Source: Campylobacteraceae bacterium (GTDB lineage: Bacteria; Campylobacterota; Campylobacteria; Campylobacterales; Arcobacteraceae). From it: a DNA stretch of 62,935 nt. Positions 9,236 through 18,416 of this stretch are shown here, piece by piece. The notes beneath the pieces were generated by a model. It saw nothing but the letters and a program-made list of their open reading frames with translations. It did no database searches and was not told where the DNA came from. The translations under genes were made by a program, and so were the position numbers. The stretch is from positions 64,001 through 126,935 of the forward strand of contig JABSOM010000010.1 of NCBI GenBank assembly GCA_013215945.1, in the 5' to 3' direction. Within the stretch, counting starts at the first letter, position 1. Every line of letters begins with the position of its first letter.

Positions 9236-10604
9236 AAAACAACTCTTTATCTCTTTTGCTTTAATATTAATAATTGTTGCTTTTATTATTGGCGTTTTTT
9301 TCTATACTATTTATAAACTAAACAGCATCAACTCCCAACAAAATCATCGTTATGACCAACTAATAAGAGTAAAAAAGTTAAGTGAGTTTAACAACTCTTA
9401 TTCGTGGATAGTGCTTGATGTGATAACTGATTTTGACAAAATACAAATAGTAAAACTAAGAATTAAAAAAGCCAACGCGCTTTTTAAAAACCTAAACTCT
9501 TTAAAAACTACAATTATAAATAATTCAGAATCACAAGAAGAAAAAAAGAATTTGCTTTTGATTTTTACGTATTTTGAAGAAATGCAAATAATGATAAAAG
9601 ATGATTTATATACATTAGTACTTAAGAAAAACAGTGACTTTAACGTTTTTAACAAAAAGTTTGAAAACATATATATAAATACACAAAAAGTACTCGCGCT
9701 AGAAATAAACTATCTAAAAAATAAACTAACACAAACACAAGATTTAAGAGATGCCTTTCTTGATACTATAAAACTTGAATTACTCGTTGTTTTTGTTATC
9801 TTGTTTTTACTTTCTTTTGTTATTTCTTCAAAAATCATAAGCGAGATAAAAGAGAAATTATACAGACTCAATCAAGGTGTATTGCAACTTTTTAAAAATG
9901 GAGAAAAAACGATCAAAGTAGATATTGGAGAAAACAATGAACTTTATGAAATCACCAAAAATCTTAATTCTTATTTAGAAAAACAAGCAGATATTATTCA
10001 TTCAAGAGAAGAGCTATTAAGAAACATAAGTCATGAGCTAAAAACCCCAATAGCCAAAGCAAAGTTTATGCTTGCGAAAATTAAGAATACAGAAGATAAA
10101 CAGACATTTAAGGATATAAATACCATTTTCTATGATATTGAAATGCTTACTTCAAAACTCTTAGAAAGAGAGAAACTAAACTTTGCTGTTTTAAAAAGAA
10201 GTAATTTTAAAGCAAGTTCTTTGATTCTTAAGTCTTTATCCAAGCTTTTAATTGAAGATGAAAGCAAAATAAAAGTAAACATCAAAAATGATTTTAATAT
10301 TGAAGCAGATTTTTATTACCTCAGCCTTGCACTAAAAAACTTGCTTGACAATGCCATAAAATATGCGAAAGATTTTCCTATTATAATAGAGAGTTATGAG
10401 AATACTATTTATGTCAAAAATATTTCAAATGAACTTTTAAATGATTTAATATACTATCTCCAACCTTTTACAAGAGAAGAAAACCAGCAACAAGGCCATG
10501 GTTTAGGCTTAAATATTGTTAGTAAAATTTTAGAATTACATAGTTTTGATTTAGAATATACGCATAAAGATAGCTACAATATATTTTCTATATCCTTTAA
10601 ATAA
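9225..10604 (+). CDS. ArsS-like sensor histidine kinase
   Basis: Membrane sensor kinase of 459 aa from the ATG at 9225, which overlaps the regulator stop by 11 bp. A TTG at 9207 would add six residues and is less likely. Two membrane spans (about 7-27 and 184-205) enclose a periplasmic region. Then come a HAMP-like linker, the phospho-acceptor motif NISHELKTPIAKAKF and an ATPase domain (NLLDNAIKYA, GHGLGLNIV). The SHELKTPIAK signature is that of the ArsS/HP0165 group. It phosphorylates the upstream regulator. Confidence 0.88.
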   Translation: MTIRKQLFISFALILIIVAFIIGVFFYTIYKLNSINSQQNHRYDQLIRVKKLSEFNNSYSWIVLDVITDFDKIQIVKLRIKKANALFKNLNSLKTTIINNSESQEEKKNLLLIFTYFEEMQIMIKDDLYTLVLKKNSDFNVFNKKFENIYINTQKVLALEINYLKNKLTQTQDLRDAFLDTIKLELLVVFVILFLLSFVISSKIISEIKEKLYRLNQGVLQLFKNGEKTIKVDIGENNELYEITKNLNSYLEKQADIIHSREELLRNISHELKTPIAKAKFMLAKIKNTEDKQTFKDINTIFYDIEMLTSKLLEREKLNFAVLKRSNFKASSLILKSLSKLLIEDESKIKVNIKNDFNIEADFYYLSLALKNLLDNAIKYAKDFPIIIESYENTIYVKNISNELLNDLIYYLQPFTREENQQQGHGLGLNIVSKILELHSFDLEYTHKDSYNIFSISFK

Positions 10605-10696
10605 ACATCTTTAGTTTTAATTAGGGATAAACACTACTTAGCTCCAGATTATTAGTAGTCAAGTAACAATATGAAACTAAGCACTGCTATCTTAGT

Positions 10697-10777
10697 TTAA
10701 GCTAAACTATGAGATAAAAAGCCTAAACCTATAAATAACACTGCGTCTATTATTATCAAGTTTCTTAAAAATTCCAT
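10697..10777 (-). CDS. 26-residue hydrophobic peptide
   Basis: Small ORF: ATG at 10777, stop at 10697-10699. The peptide begins MEFLRNLIII and ends GFLSHSLA, one membrane-spanning helix. A strong ribosome-binding site AAAGGAG sits seven bases upstream and a TATAAT (minus strand, 10800-10805) lies about 20 bp before that. This favours a real gene in an otherwise empty 353-bp gap. No family recognised; similar one-helix peptides often modulate transporters or kinases. Confidence 0.5.
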   Translation of the reverse strand: MEFLRNLIIIDAVLFIGLGFLSHSLA

Positions 10778-10799
10778 GATAGCTCCTTTTGATACTTTC

Positions 10800-10861
10800 A
10801 TTATAAAATACTTTTGTAAAGTTAAAAAGGTTATAGTCATTGACATATTCTTGACAAATTC
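10800..10861 (-). promoter_or_regulatory. Promoter of the 26-residue peptide gene with tandem 11-bp repeat
   Basis: Minus-strand TATAAT at 10800-10805. Further upstream two 11-mers stand in tandem: plus-strand TTGACATATTC (10840-10850) and TTGACAAATTC (10851-10861), ten of eleven positions identical. Read on the minus strand they are GAATTTGTCAA and GAATATGTCAA, centred about 57 bp upstream of the likely transcription start, the usual place for an OmpR/PhoB-type activator. Confidence 0.45.
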
Positions 10862-10957
10862 AAGTAAGATATTAAAAGCAGAACACGTGGCATGTCATTA
10901 GTGAGGAAAGAAGACTTAGTTACTTAAGTATAGGGTAATGTAGGAACTGCTTGAGAC

Positions 10958-12952
10958 TTACAAAGGGATGGAGATATGTATTTGAGCCCCGCTTAATGTT
11001 TTTTCTTTATATTTATACTCTTCATTACTTGCCCTAATAGAACCCATCATTCCTTCAACTATTAAATTATAGGTCATACTTAATCCTATACCCGTTCCTT
11101 GAAGCTGATGTTTGGTTGTAAAATAAGGTTCAAAAACTCTTTTTATAATACTCTCTTGAAAACCTTTGCCATTGTCTTTAAACGTTATATGTATCCTATT
11201 ATCTTCTAAATATGTTGTAATAAAAAGGTATTTTTGATTTTTACAAGAAGAAAAAGCATCCTTTGCATTGGAGAAAAGATTCATATAACATTGAATAAGT
11301 TCATTTGCTGAACCATAATACATAATTGAATCATCTAAGTTAGTTATTATTTCAATTTTATGTTCAATATTTAAAGAAGAAATTAAATTTAAAAATGTTT
11401 TTATATTTTCTGAAAAGTTAAAATTACTCTTTTCTCTTCGTGAAGAACTAAAGTTTCGAAAGTCATCAATCGTTTTAGATAAGTATTGTGCATTATTATT
11501 AATAATATTACAATACTCTACAATAATTTCTTTGCTTAACATATCTGTTTCTTGTCTAAGCATTAAACCCGTTGCGCAGGTTGAGACTATTGATAAAGGC
11601 TGTCTCCATTGATGTGCTATATTACCAATCATTTCTCCCATAGAAGCCATTTTTGATTGTTGAAGGATAATATCATCTTGTTCTTTTCTATTCGTAATAT
11701 CATGACCAATGCCTAAAACACCAGCAACTTCTCCTTTATCGTTAAATAATGCTTTTTTTGTAGTTTCTAAAAGAACTGTTTTATTGCTTTTGAAATAAGT
11801 AATCCACTCTTCATTAATTAATGCTTCTTGTGAATTCATTGCTCTTTTATCATGGAATCTAAAAGAATCTGCAAGCTCTTTTTTTACAAAATCATAATCT
11901 GTTTTTCCAATAATTTGATTCTCTTTTTTACCAAAAAAGAGCTCAAATTCAGGATTACAAGCCAGATATACACCTTCTTTATCTTTTAACCACAACATGT
12001 CTGGAATAGTTGCAAGAATATTCTTAAGCAGTATTTCACTCTCGCCTAATTGTTTGTTTGTTTTCTCTAATGCTCTATACGTAAGCTCTTTTTCAATTGC
12101 AATGGAGGCTAGGTTGGCATAAGAAGAAATCAATTTCAGTTCAAAGGAACTAGGTGCTTTGGGGCTGTTATTATAAATAGCAAAGGTTCCTAATATTTCT
12201 TTATTAGAAGATAAAATTGGCTCAGACCAACAAGCATGAAGATTCGCTTTTTGGGTTAATTCCAAAAATGCTGCCCAGTTTTCGTGGCTGTTAATATCTT
12301 CTACAATAACACGCTCTTTTTTATAAGCAGCTGCGCCACAAGAACCTATTTTTTCTCCAATTTCAACCCCTTCAATCGCTTCATTATAAAAAGCAGGCAA
12401 ACTGGGTGCAAAACCTTTACTTAGATGTTTTTTTTCTTCATCTAATAAAAGAATAGAACAAAGTATTTTGGGACTTCTTTTTTCAGCTAAAAATATAATA
12501 CTAAGAAGAATTGTTTCTAACTTACGCTCAATTGCAAGGGAAGAAAGAAGTTTTTCATTGTCTTCATAAATTATTTCATATTGTTTTTTTTCTGTGATAT
12601 TTCTTGCTATACAAAAGAGCCCCAGTTTTTCATTTTTATTATTATAAATAGTCTCTTTTGATGTATTAAAAAAGGAATACTCACCATTTTCTTTCAAAAA
12701 TGATTCTTCGTATCTTCTTATTTTTCCCTCTGTAATAATATCTTGATCTATTTTATTAAATTTTTCTGCATTAAGAGTATCAAATAATTCAAAATCTGTT
12801 TTATTTAAAACATCTGTTCTGTTTTTTTTAATAAAATCTAAAAATATTTTATTAAAATGTGTATATTCTCCCTTAATATTCTTAATAAATACTAAGTCTG
12901 GTATGAGTTCAACATACTCATCAATATATGGGAAGTTATTATCTATAATCAT
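10958..12952 (-). CDS. Cytoplasmic PAS-GAF-PAS sensor histidine kinase
   Basis: 664 aa without membrane spans. Order: PAS (about 8-125, including VFIKNIKGEYTHFNKIF), GAF (about 140-290, EKIGSCGAAAYKKERVIVEDI), PAS (about 305-425, MLWLKDKEGVYLACNPEF), a phospho-acceptor helix GEMIGNIAHQWRQPLSIV, and an ATPase domain (LFSNAKDAF, DNGKGF, GTGIGLSM). The HQWRQPL variant is very common in Campylobacterota. There is no adjacent response regulator, so its partner is elsewhere. Signals sensed by the GAF/PAS domains cannot be assigned. Confidence 0.88.
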   Translation of the reverse strand: MIIDNNFPYIDEYVELIPDLVFIKNIKGEYTHFNKIFLDFIKKNRTDVLNKTDFELFDTLNAEKFNKIDQDIITEGKIRRYEESFLKENGEYSFFNTSKETIYNNKNEKLGLFCIARNITEKKQYEIIYEDNEKLLSSLAIERKLETILLSIIFLAEKRSPKILCSILLLDEEKKHLSKGFAPSLPAFYNEAIEGVEIGEKIGSCGAAAYKKERVIVEDINSHENWAAFLELTQKANLHACWSEPILSSNKEILGTFAIYNNSPKAPSSFELKLISSYANLASIAIEKELTYRALEKTNKQLGESEILLKNILATIPDMLWLKDKEGVYLACNPEFELFFGKKENQIIGKTDYDFVKKELADSFRFHDKRAMNSQEALINEEWITYFKSNKTVLLETTKKALFNDKGEVAGVLGIGHDITNRKEQDDIILQQSKMASMGEMIGNIAHQWRQPLSIVSTCATGLMLRQETDMLSKEIIVEYCNIINNNAQYLSKTIDDFRNFSSSRREKSNFNFSENIKTFLNLISSLNIEHKIEIITNLDDSIMYYGSANELIQCYMNLFSNAKDAFSSCKNQKYLFITTYLEDNRIHITFKDNGKGFQESIIKRVFEPYFTTKHQLQGTGIGLSMTYNLIVEGMMGSIRASNEEYKYKEKTLSGAQIHISIPL

Positions 12953-13215
12953 AAAATCACCCTTTTATATTATTCATTACTCTTATATTATGATAGATAA
13001 AATATACTTAAAAATGCGTCAAAAATCATTTTACAAGGATAAAAAGAATTAAAGCATTACATAAGCGCCACTACCACTTTTCATTAAATGCCATGCCCCT
13101 TTTCAAGTGATTGTTAGACCTGCAATAATCAAGAAATTAAATCCTTATACCTAAATTGCAATCTTTATGCATTTGAGAGTTTTATACTTCTGTAATATTA
13201 AAAAAGGAGGATAAG

Positions 13216-14400
13216 ATGTTTAAAATAATTCTCTTTATCTTTATTTCCTTATTTATAAGCAGTTGTGGTTCTTCAAATAACAGTAATCTTACAAATAAGA
13301 AAACTGCATATTTCATTGATTCAGCTATTTCGGGAGTAGAATATACCTGTGATGATATTAAGGGTATTACTGCCTTTAATGGAGAGTTTACCTATAACAA
13401 CTCCTGTGAAATAGTATTTACAGTAGGCGGTATTTTATTAGGGAAAATAAACAGTACAGATATCAACGAAGATAAAAATGTCCTGCCTGCGGATTTATTT
13501 GGTCTTATGAGAGAGAATACACAAGATCAAAGACTTGTAAGGTTAATACAGTTTTTACAAACAATAGATAATGATAACAATCCCTACAACAGTATTGAAA
13601 TAACTCAAGACTTAAGAGACAAACTTAAATACCATTTTTTGGACTTTAGCAATGCAAGTATTAATGACAATGATATTCTTGCTCTAATTCAAGTTATCAA
13701 CAAAAAGCTTGTTTCAAAAGAAAAAGCTTTAAAACATTATAAAAAAACACTAAGATCAAAGTTTGACCTCACCTTAAATATAAACGATGAAATAAATGAT
13801 ATTTTTGAAGAAAAAACAGAAGTCAAAAACAGTCTTTTAGAAGAAGTACTTTCTAAAAAAATGCAAAAAACTCCTGCTAAGACTGAAGAAGAAAAAGAAG
13901 TACTTAGCGTTGACATACAAGAATTTATTCAAGAAAAAGTTGTACAAAAACAGCAGCCTCTTCCAAAAGATATTACTCAAGAAGAACGTGTTCAAGAGCA
14001 AGAAATTATTCAAGAAGAAGAAAGAGATGAAATCATAAAACCTAGCATAAGAGATGTTATTGTTAATCTTGAAAGTAACAATATTAAAGAACAAGAAGAA
14101 AAAGGCTTTTCTTATAATAACCAAAGGGATGTAAGAATAAATATTACAACAAAAGAGCTTTTATATAATAAAGAAATTGTTATTTATGAAAAGAACACTG
14201 TTTATAAGACTCCCGTAGGCAATACAGAAAGACTTGAAAACAGAATTGTGGCTACCGTTTTTGATGAAAAAGGAGAGTTAAATCTCACCTATACTTTAGG
14301 CAATCATATACAAAGTGTTTGGATTGTTATTCCCTATTATAGGCTAAGGTTAGAAGTATCCATTAGCAACAATAATATTAATTTAAACATAGAGAATTAA
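13216..14400 (+). CDS. Lipoprotein with Glu/Gln-rich middle, partner of LruC protein
   Basis: 394 aa. Lipoprotein signal peptide with lipobox FISSC, Cys17 being lipidated. Residues about 30-135 form one domain (SAISGVEYTCDDIKGITAFNG...). Residues 190-280 are low complexity, rich in Glu, Gln and Lys (EERVQEQEIIQEEE). The last 100 residues are a beta-rich domain opening DVRINITTKELLYNKEIVIYE. That layout resembles the N-terminal part often fused to LruC proteins. Strong ribosome-binding site GGAGG. It is followed after 9 bp by the LruC gene and should be co-expressed with it. Function unknown. Confidence 0.7.
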   Translation: MFKIILFIFISLFISSCGSSNNSNLTNKKTAYFIDSAISGVEYTCDDIKGITAFNGEFTYNNSCEIVFTVGGILLGKINSTDINEDKNVLPADLFGLMRENTQDQRLVRLIQFLQTIDNDNNPYNSIEITQDLRDKLKYHFLDFSNASINDNDILALIQVINKKLVSKEKALKHYKKTLRSKFDLTLNINDEINDIFEEKTEVKNSLLEEVLSKKMQKTPAKTEEEKEVLSVDIQEFIQEKVVQKQQPLPKDITQEERVQEQEIIQEEERDEIIKPSIRDVIVNLESNNIKEQEEKGFSYNNQRDVRINITTKELLYNKEIVIYEKNTVYKTPVGNTERLENRIVATVFDEKGELNLTYTLGNHIQSVWIVIPYYRLRLEVSISNNNINLNIEN

Positions 14401-14409
14401 GGATAAATC

Positions 14410-16158
14410 ATGAAAAAACTAATTTTATATCTTGTTTTAATAATAACAATCTTAGAAAGTAGAGATTTTATTCCCTCACAAGATGATCCTACGTGGAATT
14501 ATCAATTTGATACGTATACAAAATATTCTGGGCAAGGAGCAGGGATTAAAGATGAAAATATTACCACTGCCCCCTTTTCTATTGATGAAAATATTCTAAA
14601 TACTTTTTTGTATGCTTTGCCAGAAAGTTCTCAAGCAAATATTGACCATCCTGAGTATTTTCCAGCAAATGAACCTGAAATAGCACTTGACCAAAAAGCA
14701 GATGCTTTTGTAACATTCTACTCAGAAGGTGCGGGCTATAAAAATACGCTGGGATATTATACTTATGATGGAGATACAGGAAGAACTGCTCCAAGCTCGG
14801 TTGATGAACTAAAAGAACATGGAAAGATTATTTTTCCCAATACCTCTTTTGTTGATAGTGGGGGTCAAATGTATTATGGGCTTACCGTCTCTTTAGGTGA
14901 GTTTGAAGCAAATACAAAATTCATATTTTTTATCGTATCAAATGGCTGGACAGGTACAGGAATCAGAGATACCGACTGGATATTTTCTACAAAATCTGAT
15001 TTAAATTTAGAATATGATCCCGATTCAATACTGGAAGTACCCAATCATAAACATGTTGCCTTATTATGGAGCAATGTCGGAGCTGGAAATATTTTGCTTA
15101 TGGGCTTTGAAGATATTTTAAGAACACATGCTAGTTGTGATCATGACTTTAACGATGTTTTATTTTCATTTGCAACAAATCCAATGAATGCACTCGTAGA
15201 AGAAAATGGTAGTTTCTCTGTAGCTCCTGTAGAAGCAGATAGTGACAATGATGGAGTAAGTGATGCATTTGATGAGTTTATTAATGACCCAGAACGAGCC
15301 TATACCACTTATTATCCAAATCAAAATGACAAAGCAACTATTATGTACGAAGATATGTGGCCTAAAGAAGGTGATTATGATATGAATGACCTTAGCATCG
15401 AAATACAAATAGTGGAGATTAAAGACAGTCTGAATAAAATAAAAGAAATACAATTTGATAGCAGACTAAAAACCAATGGCGCAGCATATAAAAATGGTTT
15501 TGCCATACAAATAAACAGTCCTATGAATAATATTGAAAGCTCAGAGTTTTTTATAGACGGTATTAAATTAGAAACGAATCTTATAGCTGATGAAGAGAAT
15601 ACTATTATTACTTTTTTTACCGATGCAGTAAAAGAGTTTAAAAAAACAGACAGTTATTATGATTTTGCTATAGGTGATAAATTTGGCTGTAATGACCCCT
15701 ATAATAGATTTATCAATGTCTGTTTAAACAGAGTACAAGTATCCAGTCCCAATATTACAGGCTCTATTATATTTATAAATTCAGTTGATTTAATTAGCCC
15801 ACCTTATAACCCGTTTTTGATTGTCAATAATGGCGTGTTAGCATACAATGAAGTGCATTTGCCAAATTATATGCCAACTTCTTTAGCACCTACCCATCTG
15901 TTTAATACCATGCATGATGCGTCTAATTTAAATCTAAACATTACGTATAAAACCTCATCGGATAAACCATGGGCTCTTTTAATTCCAAGGTCTTTTGCTT
16001 ATCCTCTTGAAAGAAAGAATATATCTAATGTATATAAGTATTATAATGCCTGGGTAAATAGTGGGGGAGAAGAGTATTCTGATTGGTATTTACATAATAA
16101 AGTGGATGAAGAAGATAAACTTTATGCCAATCCTGATTTAATTTATCTTGAACAATAA
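14410..16158 (+). CDS. Secreted LruC-domain protein with DUF4114
   Basis: 582 aa with an N-terminal signal segment (about 1-17). Residues about 100-255 look like DUF4114, ending in the acidic HDFNDVLFSF. A calcium-loop-like DSDNDGVSDAFDEF lies at 277-290. The LruC domain (about 300-560) contains YEDMWPKEGDYDMNDL. These families occur on surface or secreted proteins of Bacteroidota and Proteobacteria and are thought to bind Ca2+ or carbohydrate; no enzymatic activity is established. It forms a two-gene operon with the upstream lipoprotein, which probably holds it at the cell surface. Confidence 0.8.
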   Translation: MKKLILYLVLIITILESRDFIPSQDDPTWNYQFDTYTKYSGQGAGIKDENITTAPFSIDENILNTFLYALPESSQANIDHPEYFPANEPEIALDQKADAFVTFYSEGAGYKNTLGYYTYDGDTGRTAPSSVDELKEHGKIIFPNTSFVDSGGQMYYGLTVSLGEFEANTKFIFFIVSNGWTGTGIRDTDWIFSTKSDLNLEYDPDSILEVPNHKHVALLWSNVGAGNILLMGFEDILRTHASCDHDFNDVLFSFATNPMNALVEENGSFSVAPVEADSDNDGVSDAFDEFINDPERAYTTYYPNQNDKATIMYEDMWPKEGDYDMNDLSIEIQIVEIKDSLNKIKEIQFDSRLKTNGAAYKNGFAIQINSPMNNIESSEFFIDGIKLETNLIADEENTIITFFTDAVKEFKKTDSYYDFAIGDKFGCNDPYNRFINVCLNRVQVSSPNITGSIIFINSVDLISPPYNPFLIVNNGVLAYNEVHLPNYMPTSLAPTHLFNTMHDASNLNLNITYKTSSDKPWALLIPRSFAYPLERKNISNVYKYYNAWVNSGGEEYSDWYLHNKVDEEDKLYANPDLIYLEQ

Positions 16159-16383
16159 GGGTTCCATGTTATTTGGATATTTTAACGTTTTCTTAAGAGT
16201 AGTCACCTAGTCTTTGAAAGAAAAAATATCTTAAGACTTGGTGGATAAAATCGGGGATAAAATACCATGGAAACAGTATGATTGATGTCTGTGTCGAAGT
16301 AAAGAGCAGAGAAGTTAAAGTATCTTGTCCTCTTTATTCCAACCCTAGGCCTGTGGTTTTTTCGTATTTGAATAAATATATTC
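16159..16383. other. Gene-free stretch, no assigned content
   Basis: 225 bp between two convergent genes. It has higher GC than its neighbours and a short direct repeat GATAAAATC / GATAAAATA (about 16231-16252). No ORF with a ribosome-binding site, tRNA or clear terminator was found. It may be a decayed gene end. Confidence 0.3.
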
Positions 16384-16590
16384 TTAATTTTTTTCTTTTA
16401 GTTCATTTTCTTTAATAATTACATCAAAATATGTTGAATCATTTGGTCTTTTTGAAATATTATTCATAAAATCGTCTCTGCATCCAGTATTGCAAAAACC
16501 AACAATATGGCCTTTATAGTTACATAAAGAATCAGAAACTATTCTTTTTCCCGAACGAGGACAAAACTTATTTATTGTTTCTTTAAACAT
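16384..16590 (-). CDS. Small YHS-like cysteine protein
   Basis: 68 aa from the ATG at 16590, chosen because AAGGAAG stands just before it; a longer frame to 16662 has no such site. The sequence contains FCPRSGKRIVSDSLCNYKGH and GFCNTGCRDDF, an arrangement of four cysteines close to YHS-type metal-binding domains. Homologues are often labelled glutathione S-transferase in databases although they have no GST fold. A metal-handling or structural zinc role is inferred. Confidence 0.65.
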   Translation of the reverse strand: MFKETINKFCPRSGKRIVSDSLCNYKGHIVGFCNTGCRDDFMNNISKRPNDSTYFDVIIKENELKEKN

Positions 16591-16723
16591 AATCTTCCTT
16601 TTCATAAAAATAAATTCTATTATATGTTTTTGTGTATAAAACTTGTCTGAATATACATTCAAAAATTACGCCATAGTATTGGATCTCCACCTCTTTTTTA
16701 TGTCCAAAAGGGGTAGCTTTGTT

Positions 16724-16729
16724 TATAAT
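16724..16729 (+). promoter_or_regulatory. Probable -10 box for the HtrA-like protease
   Basis: TATAAT in the context GTTTATAATAG, 54 bp before the ATG at 16783. The -35 region is weak, as usual for Campylobacterota sigma-70 promoters. Confidence 0.5.
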
Positions 16730-16782
16730 AGAGAAAAATCATTTACTCTTGAAGAAGGAATAAAACAAAGCTAGGTTTTATA

Positions 16783-18237
16783 ATGATTAAATATAATATC
16801 TCTTTCACTAATACTATTACATTCAAAGGACTTGACATTAAAAAGATACTACAACTTTTAATACTATTGTTTACTACCATAACATTCTCTTCAAACCTAG
16901 CAACAAATTCAGTTGTAAAAATATATACAGCAGCATCAATTCCTAACTATACCTACCCATGGCAAACAAGTAGAATAATAAAATTCACTGGTTCAGGTGT
17001 GGTTATAAGCGATAATAGAATAATAACATCTGCTCATGTAGTTTCTAATGCTAAGTTTATTGAAGTCAAAAAAGAGAATGAACATAAAAAATATATTGCC
17101 ACAGTTAAATACATTTCTCATCAAGCAGATTTAGCAATTTTAGAGATAAAAGACAAAACTTTCTTTAAAAACGTTCAACCTTTAATATTAACCAGCTCAA
17201 TAAGAGCCAGAGATGAAGTAACCGTATTAGGTTATCCAATTGGAGGTAATAATATATCAACTACAACTGGAATCGTATCAAGAATAGAATACAGAAGTTA
17301 TGTTTGGAGTAAATTTAATCTTTTAGCTATTCAAATTGATGCAGCTATTAACAGTGGAAATAGTGGCGGTGCAGTTATTAATAATAAAAATGAGCTGGTA
17401 GGTATTGCAATGATGAGAATATCTAAAGCAAGTAATATAGGATATATAGTGCCTTCAACAGTACTTCAATATTTTTTAGATGATACAAAAGACGGAATAG
17501 TCAATGGGTATCATCAAGACAGTTTCTATGCTCAAAAGATGAATAATCAGGCCCTAAAGGATTATTATAGTTTAAATAAGCGTACAGGTATTCTAGTAAC
17601 ACATGTAGGAATAAAAGAAGAGTCCCTAAAAGCCAATGATATAATTTTATCTATAGACAATATAGATATTTCAAATGAAGGTACTATAAAAACGGAATAT
17701 GGAAATGTAAGTTATTCAATGGCTTTTCACAGCAAACAAATTGGGGAAACTGTTAGCTTAAAAGTTTTGAGAGATAAAAAAGAACAAACAATCAACTTTA
17801 GACTTACAAAGTATAGATCTCTAATTTCACATGAGTTTGAGAAAGAGCCCAGGTATATAATCTATGGAGGATTGACATTCACTCCCTTAACAAGTAATTA
17901 TTTGAGTAAACTATCTTCATCAAGTGGAATGAATATGTTATTCTACCAAAAGAGCAGAACAGAAGACTATACAGAGCCAGTTGTAAGTTTAAGTACCATC
18001 TTTCCAAACAAAGTAAATAGAGGTTACCAACAAGGTTCCTATATTCTAACAAAAGTGAATGATATAAAAATCAAGAACTTCGAACATTTAATAAAAGTAC
18101 TTGATGCTGTAAATGATAAGTTTACTGTATTTGAGTATCTGGAAAAGAAGAAATTTATTCTTAATACACAAGAAGCAAAAGAAAGTATTAAAAGTATTAT
18201 GAAAACGTACAATATGAAAAGTGACAGAAGAGAGTAA
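16783..18237 (+). CDS. Trypsin-like (HtrA/Deg-type) serine protease with PDZ domain
   Basis: 484 aa. A hydrophobic segment at about 21-36 should act as signal anchor. Catalytic triad: His85 (ITSAHVV), Asp116 (QADLAIL), Ser194 (NSGNSGGAV). A PDZ-like region follows at about 250-330 (TGILVTHVGIKEESLKANDIILSI), then a second less clear C-terminal PDZ-like part (YILTKVNDIKIKNFEHLIKVL). The architecture matches DegP/DegQ or plant Deg9-like proteases. Monocistronic, with its own -10 box. Periplasmic or membrane-tethered protein quality control is the likely role. Confidence 0.85.
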   Translation: MIKYNISFTNTITFKGLDIKKILQLLILLFTTITFSSNLATNSVVKIYTAASIPNYTYPWQTSRIIKFTGSGVVISDNRIITSAHVVSNAKFIEVKKENEHKKYIATVKYISHQADLAILEIKDKTFFKNVQPLILTSSIRARDEVTVLGYPIGGNNISTTTGIVSRIEYRSYVWSKFNLLAIQIDAAINSGNSGGAVINNKNELVGIAMMRISKASNIGYIVPSTVLQYFLDDTKDGIVNGYHQDSFYAQKMNNQALKDYYSLNKRTGILVTHVGIKEESLKANDIILSIDNIDISNEGTIKTEYGNVSYSMAFHSKQIGETVSLKVLRDKKEQTINFRLTKYRSLISHEFEKEPRYIIYGGLTFTPLTSNYLSKLSSSSGMNMLFYQKSRTEDYTEPVVSLSTIFPNKVNRGYQQGSYILTKVNDIKIKNFEHLIKVLDAVNDKFTVFEYLEKKKFILNTQEAKESIKSIMKTYNMKSDRRE

Positions 18238-18350
18238 TATTATAAAAGAATAAGAATGAAAAAAAAGATTTAGTTTTAGAAAAATAATTTGACTCTAAAT
18301 ATCATATAAAGTCATTTTATATCAACTTATCTCTTTTTTGGTGGGCAGGA

Positions 18351-18387
18351 TGTGAGAAGTTTTTAAATTTCAAATAAAAATCTCACA
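18351..18387. terminator. Imperfect hairpin between convergent genes
   Basis: TGTGAGA (18351-18357) pairs with TCTCACA (18381-18387), with an inner TTTTT/AAAAA stem and a two-base bulge. It lies between the convergent protease and ABC ATPase genes. No long U-run follows, so the terminator role is tentative. Confidence 0.35.
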
Positions 18388-18416
18388 TTAGCTATCAGAG
18401 TTTAAATATTTAGGCC

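Noticed and set aside
10885-10892. CACGTG cores at 10885-10892, 18472-18482 and other places
   Set aside because: Flanks do not fit TGTTTC/GAAACA, so they are not parS sites.
10862-10957. Possible small RNA downstream of TTGACA repeats
   Set aside because: No -10 box at the correct spacing on the plus strand, no hairpin with a U-run and no match to SRP, 6S, tmRNA or RNase P signatures.
16159-16383. Possible integrase remnant (VDKIGDKIPWKQYD-like reading)
   Set aside because: Only about 15 codons with stops on both sides and no tyrosine-recombinase motif; chance cannot be excluded.
16384-16590. Glutathione S-transferase annotation
   Set aside because: The protein is far too short and has the four-Cys YHS-like pattern instead; the GST label is a database habit.
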